Positions 23,189-23,895 of a DNA stretch of 23,895 bases are shown one piece after another. This DNA comes from an uncultured Rhodobiaceae bacterium (GTDB taxonomy: Archaea > Thermoplasmatota > Poseidoniia > Poseidoniales > Poseidoniaceae). The stretch spans positions 1 to 23,895 of the forward strand of contig CALDQY010000157.1 of the NCBI GenBank assembly GCA_937911445.1. Reading direction: 5' to 3'. A program made the translations under genes and the position numbers. The notes below the pieces were generated by a model. That model was not told where the DNA came from and searched no databases. It saw only the letters and a program-made list of their open reading frames with translations. The stretch's first letter is position 1. Each line of letters begins with the position of its first letter.

Positions 23189-23895
23189 ATGTCGTCCAAA
23201 CGCCGTCAACGCTCAGCCATCGTCGCGATTTTCCTTCTCATGATGCCTTTGATGCTTACTTCGGTGTCATCGACTGTGGCGACATCGTTTGAAGAAAATG
23301 AATCTGGAAACACTCCAGAGGGTATTTGGAGCGATGATTATGCAAATCACGTTCACCCTTGGGGTGGCGACGACCGTGCTCAATTCAAGCAGTATCACGA
23401 TTATGACAGCATGCGGCAGCGAATGCTCCAACTCGCAGAACAATCCTATTCCTATCAAGGACAGGATGTGGAAATCATGTCCTTCCATGAAGGATTGAAC
23501 GGTGGCATCAATGCACGTGGCGTTGAAATGACAGCAGATAGTTACAAAGGTTGGCACTACAGCCACCCATCTCCTTGGATGAAAATCACCGGTGGTGGTG
23601 AAGAACTTGAGGGAGTTTATGGCGGAGAATGCAACGCCTTCGTTGGTGACTGCGGCAACTACGAAGACATACCGGATGTCCAAATGGTCGGGAATTTCCA
23701 CGCTCGTGAATGGATGTCGTATGAGGTTCCTATGATGTTCCTCGAAATGCTTGCCCATTACTACGGATCTGTCGGCGTCGATAACGACGGTGATGGATTG
23801 ATTGACGAAGATCCTTGGGGCGATTCAAATGGCGATGGAATTCTCGATGACGATGGCGATTGTCTGTCTCTTGCAGCCGAATACCAAGACTCGAA
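23189..23895 (+). CDS. Secreted M14 zinc carboxypeptidase (5' part)
   Basis: The frame from the ATG at 23189 is open to the right edge: 236 residues, truncated by the window. A basic signal peptide (MSSKRRQRSAIVAIFLLMMP ...) indicates export. VGNFHAREWMSYEV holds His171 and Glu174 of the HxxE zinc motif of M14 metallocarboxypeptidases, in the classic HAREW form. Soon after it, an insertion of calcium-loop repeats (VDNDGDGLIDEDPWGDSNGD..., about 196-225) interrupts the catalytic domain, an arrangement I associate with marine archaeal secreted peptidases. The third zinc ligand and catalytic Glu lie beyond the window. Role: degrading peptides or proteins outside the cell. Confidence 0.9.
   Translation, partial: MSSKRRQRSAIVAIFLLMMPLMLTSVSSTVATSFEENESGNTPEGIWSDDYANHVHPWGGDDRAQFKQYHDYDSMRQRMLQLAEQSYSYQGQDVEIMSFHEGLNGGINARGVEMTADSYKGWHYSHPSPWMKITGGGEELEGVYGGECNAFVGDCGNYEDIPDVQMVGNFHAREWMSYEVPMMFLEMLAHYYGSVGVDNDGDGLIDEDPWGDSNGDGILDDDGDCLSLAAEYQDS

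Noticed and set aside
23267..23758. 163-codon minus-strand frame at the right edge.
   Set aside because: Antisense to the carboxypeptidase frame that carries a signal peptide and the HAREW motif.

Overview
The window reads as a densely packed archaeal chromosome segment, most likely from a marine Euryarchaeote of the Marine Group II / Poseidoniia type. The evidence is the archaeal ribosomal stalk order L11-L1-L10(P0)-L12(P1) with the shared acidic GLG-LFG tails, TATA-like boxes about 25 nt before start codons, and several large secreted proteins made of thrombospondin type 3 (TSP3) calcium-binding repeats with one C-terminal membrane anchor. A secreted M14 carboxypeptidase and a DUF354 glycosyltransferase-like protein fit the same picture. 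The assignment to Marine Group II is inference; the archaeal assignment is solid. I saw no tRNA, rRNA, CRISPR array, insertion sequence or integrase.

Layout. 1-2900 (minus): catalase-peroxidase KatG, a minimal O6-alkylguanine-DNA alkyltransferase immediately downstream, and a partial four-helix membrane protein running off the left edge; this looks like a stress-defence unit. 2987-8523 (minus): a MacB/FtsX-type ABC permease, its ATPase (start and stop overlapping), and a large TSP3 surface protein. 8626-11018 (plus): the ribosomal stalk operon, in which L11 appears to consist only of its C-terminal rRNA-binding domain, followed by a candidate hairpin switch over the L1 ribosome binding site. 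11155-13016 (plus): an orphan soluble protein, an anchored extracytoplasmic protein and a thioredoxin-fold lipoprotein. 13013-14407 (minus): a phosphomannomutase/phosphoglucomutase.

14432-18125 looks like an accessory block. It holds a one-helix membrane protein, then a divergent operon of a very acidic TSP3 protein and three small membrane proteins joined by start/stop overlaps, then a converging small membrane protein. 18135-23089 returns to housekeeping genes: RidA, DUF354, Nudix hydrolase, cis-prenyl diphosphate synthase, an orphan membrane-anchored protein and a MscS channel. The right edge holds the first 236 codons of a secreted M14 carboxypeptidase.

Gene packing is extreme. Convergent pairs overlap or abut at their stop codons (13013-13016, 17943-17946, 19518-19543, 21992-21997), and one divergent pair appears to start inside the same CATG. 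The best candidates for something undescribed are the L11 lacking its N-terminal domain (8687-8968) and the acidic TSP3/small-membrane-protein operon (15200-17946).
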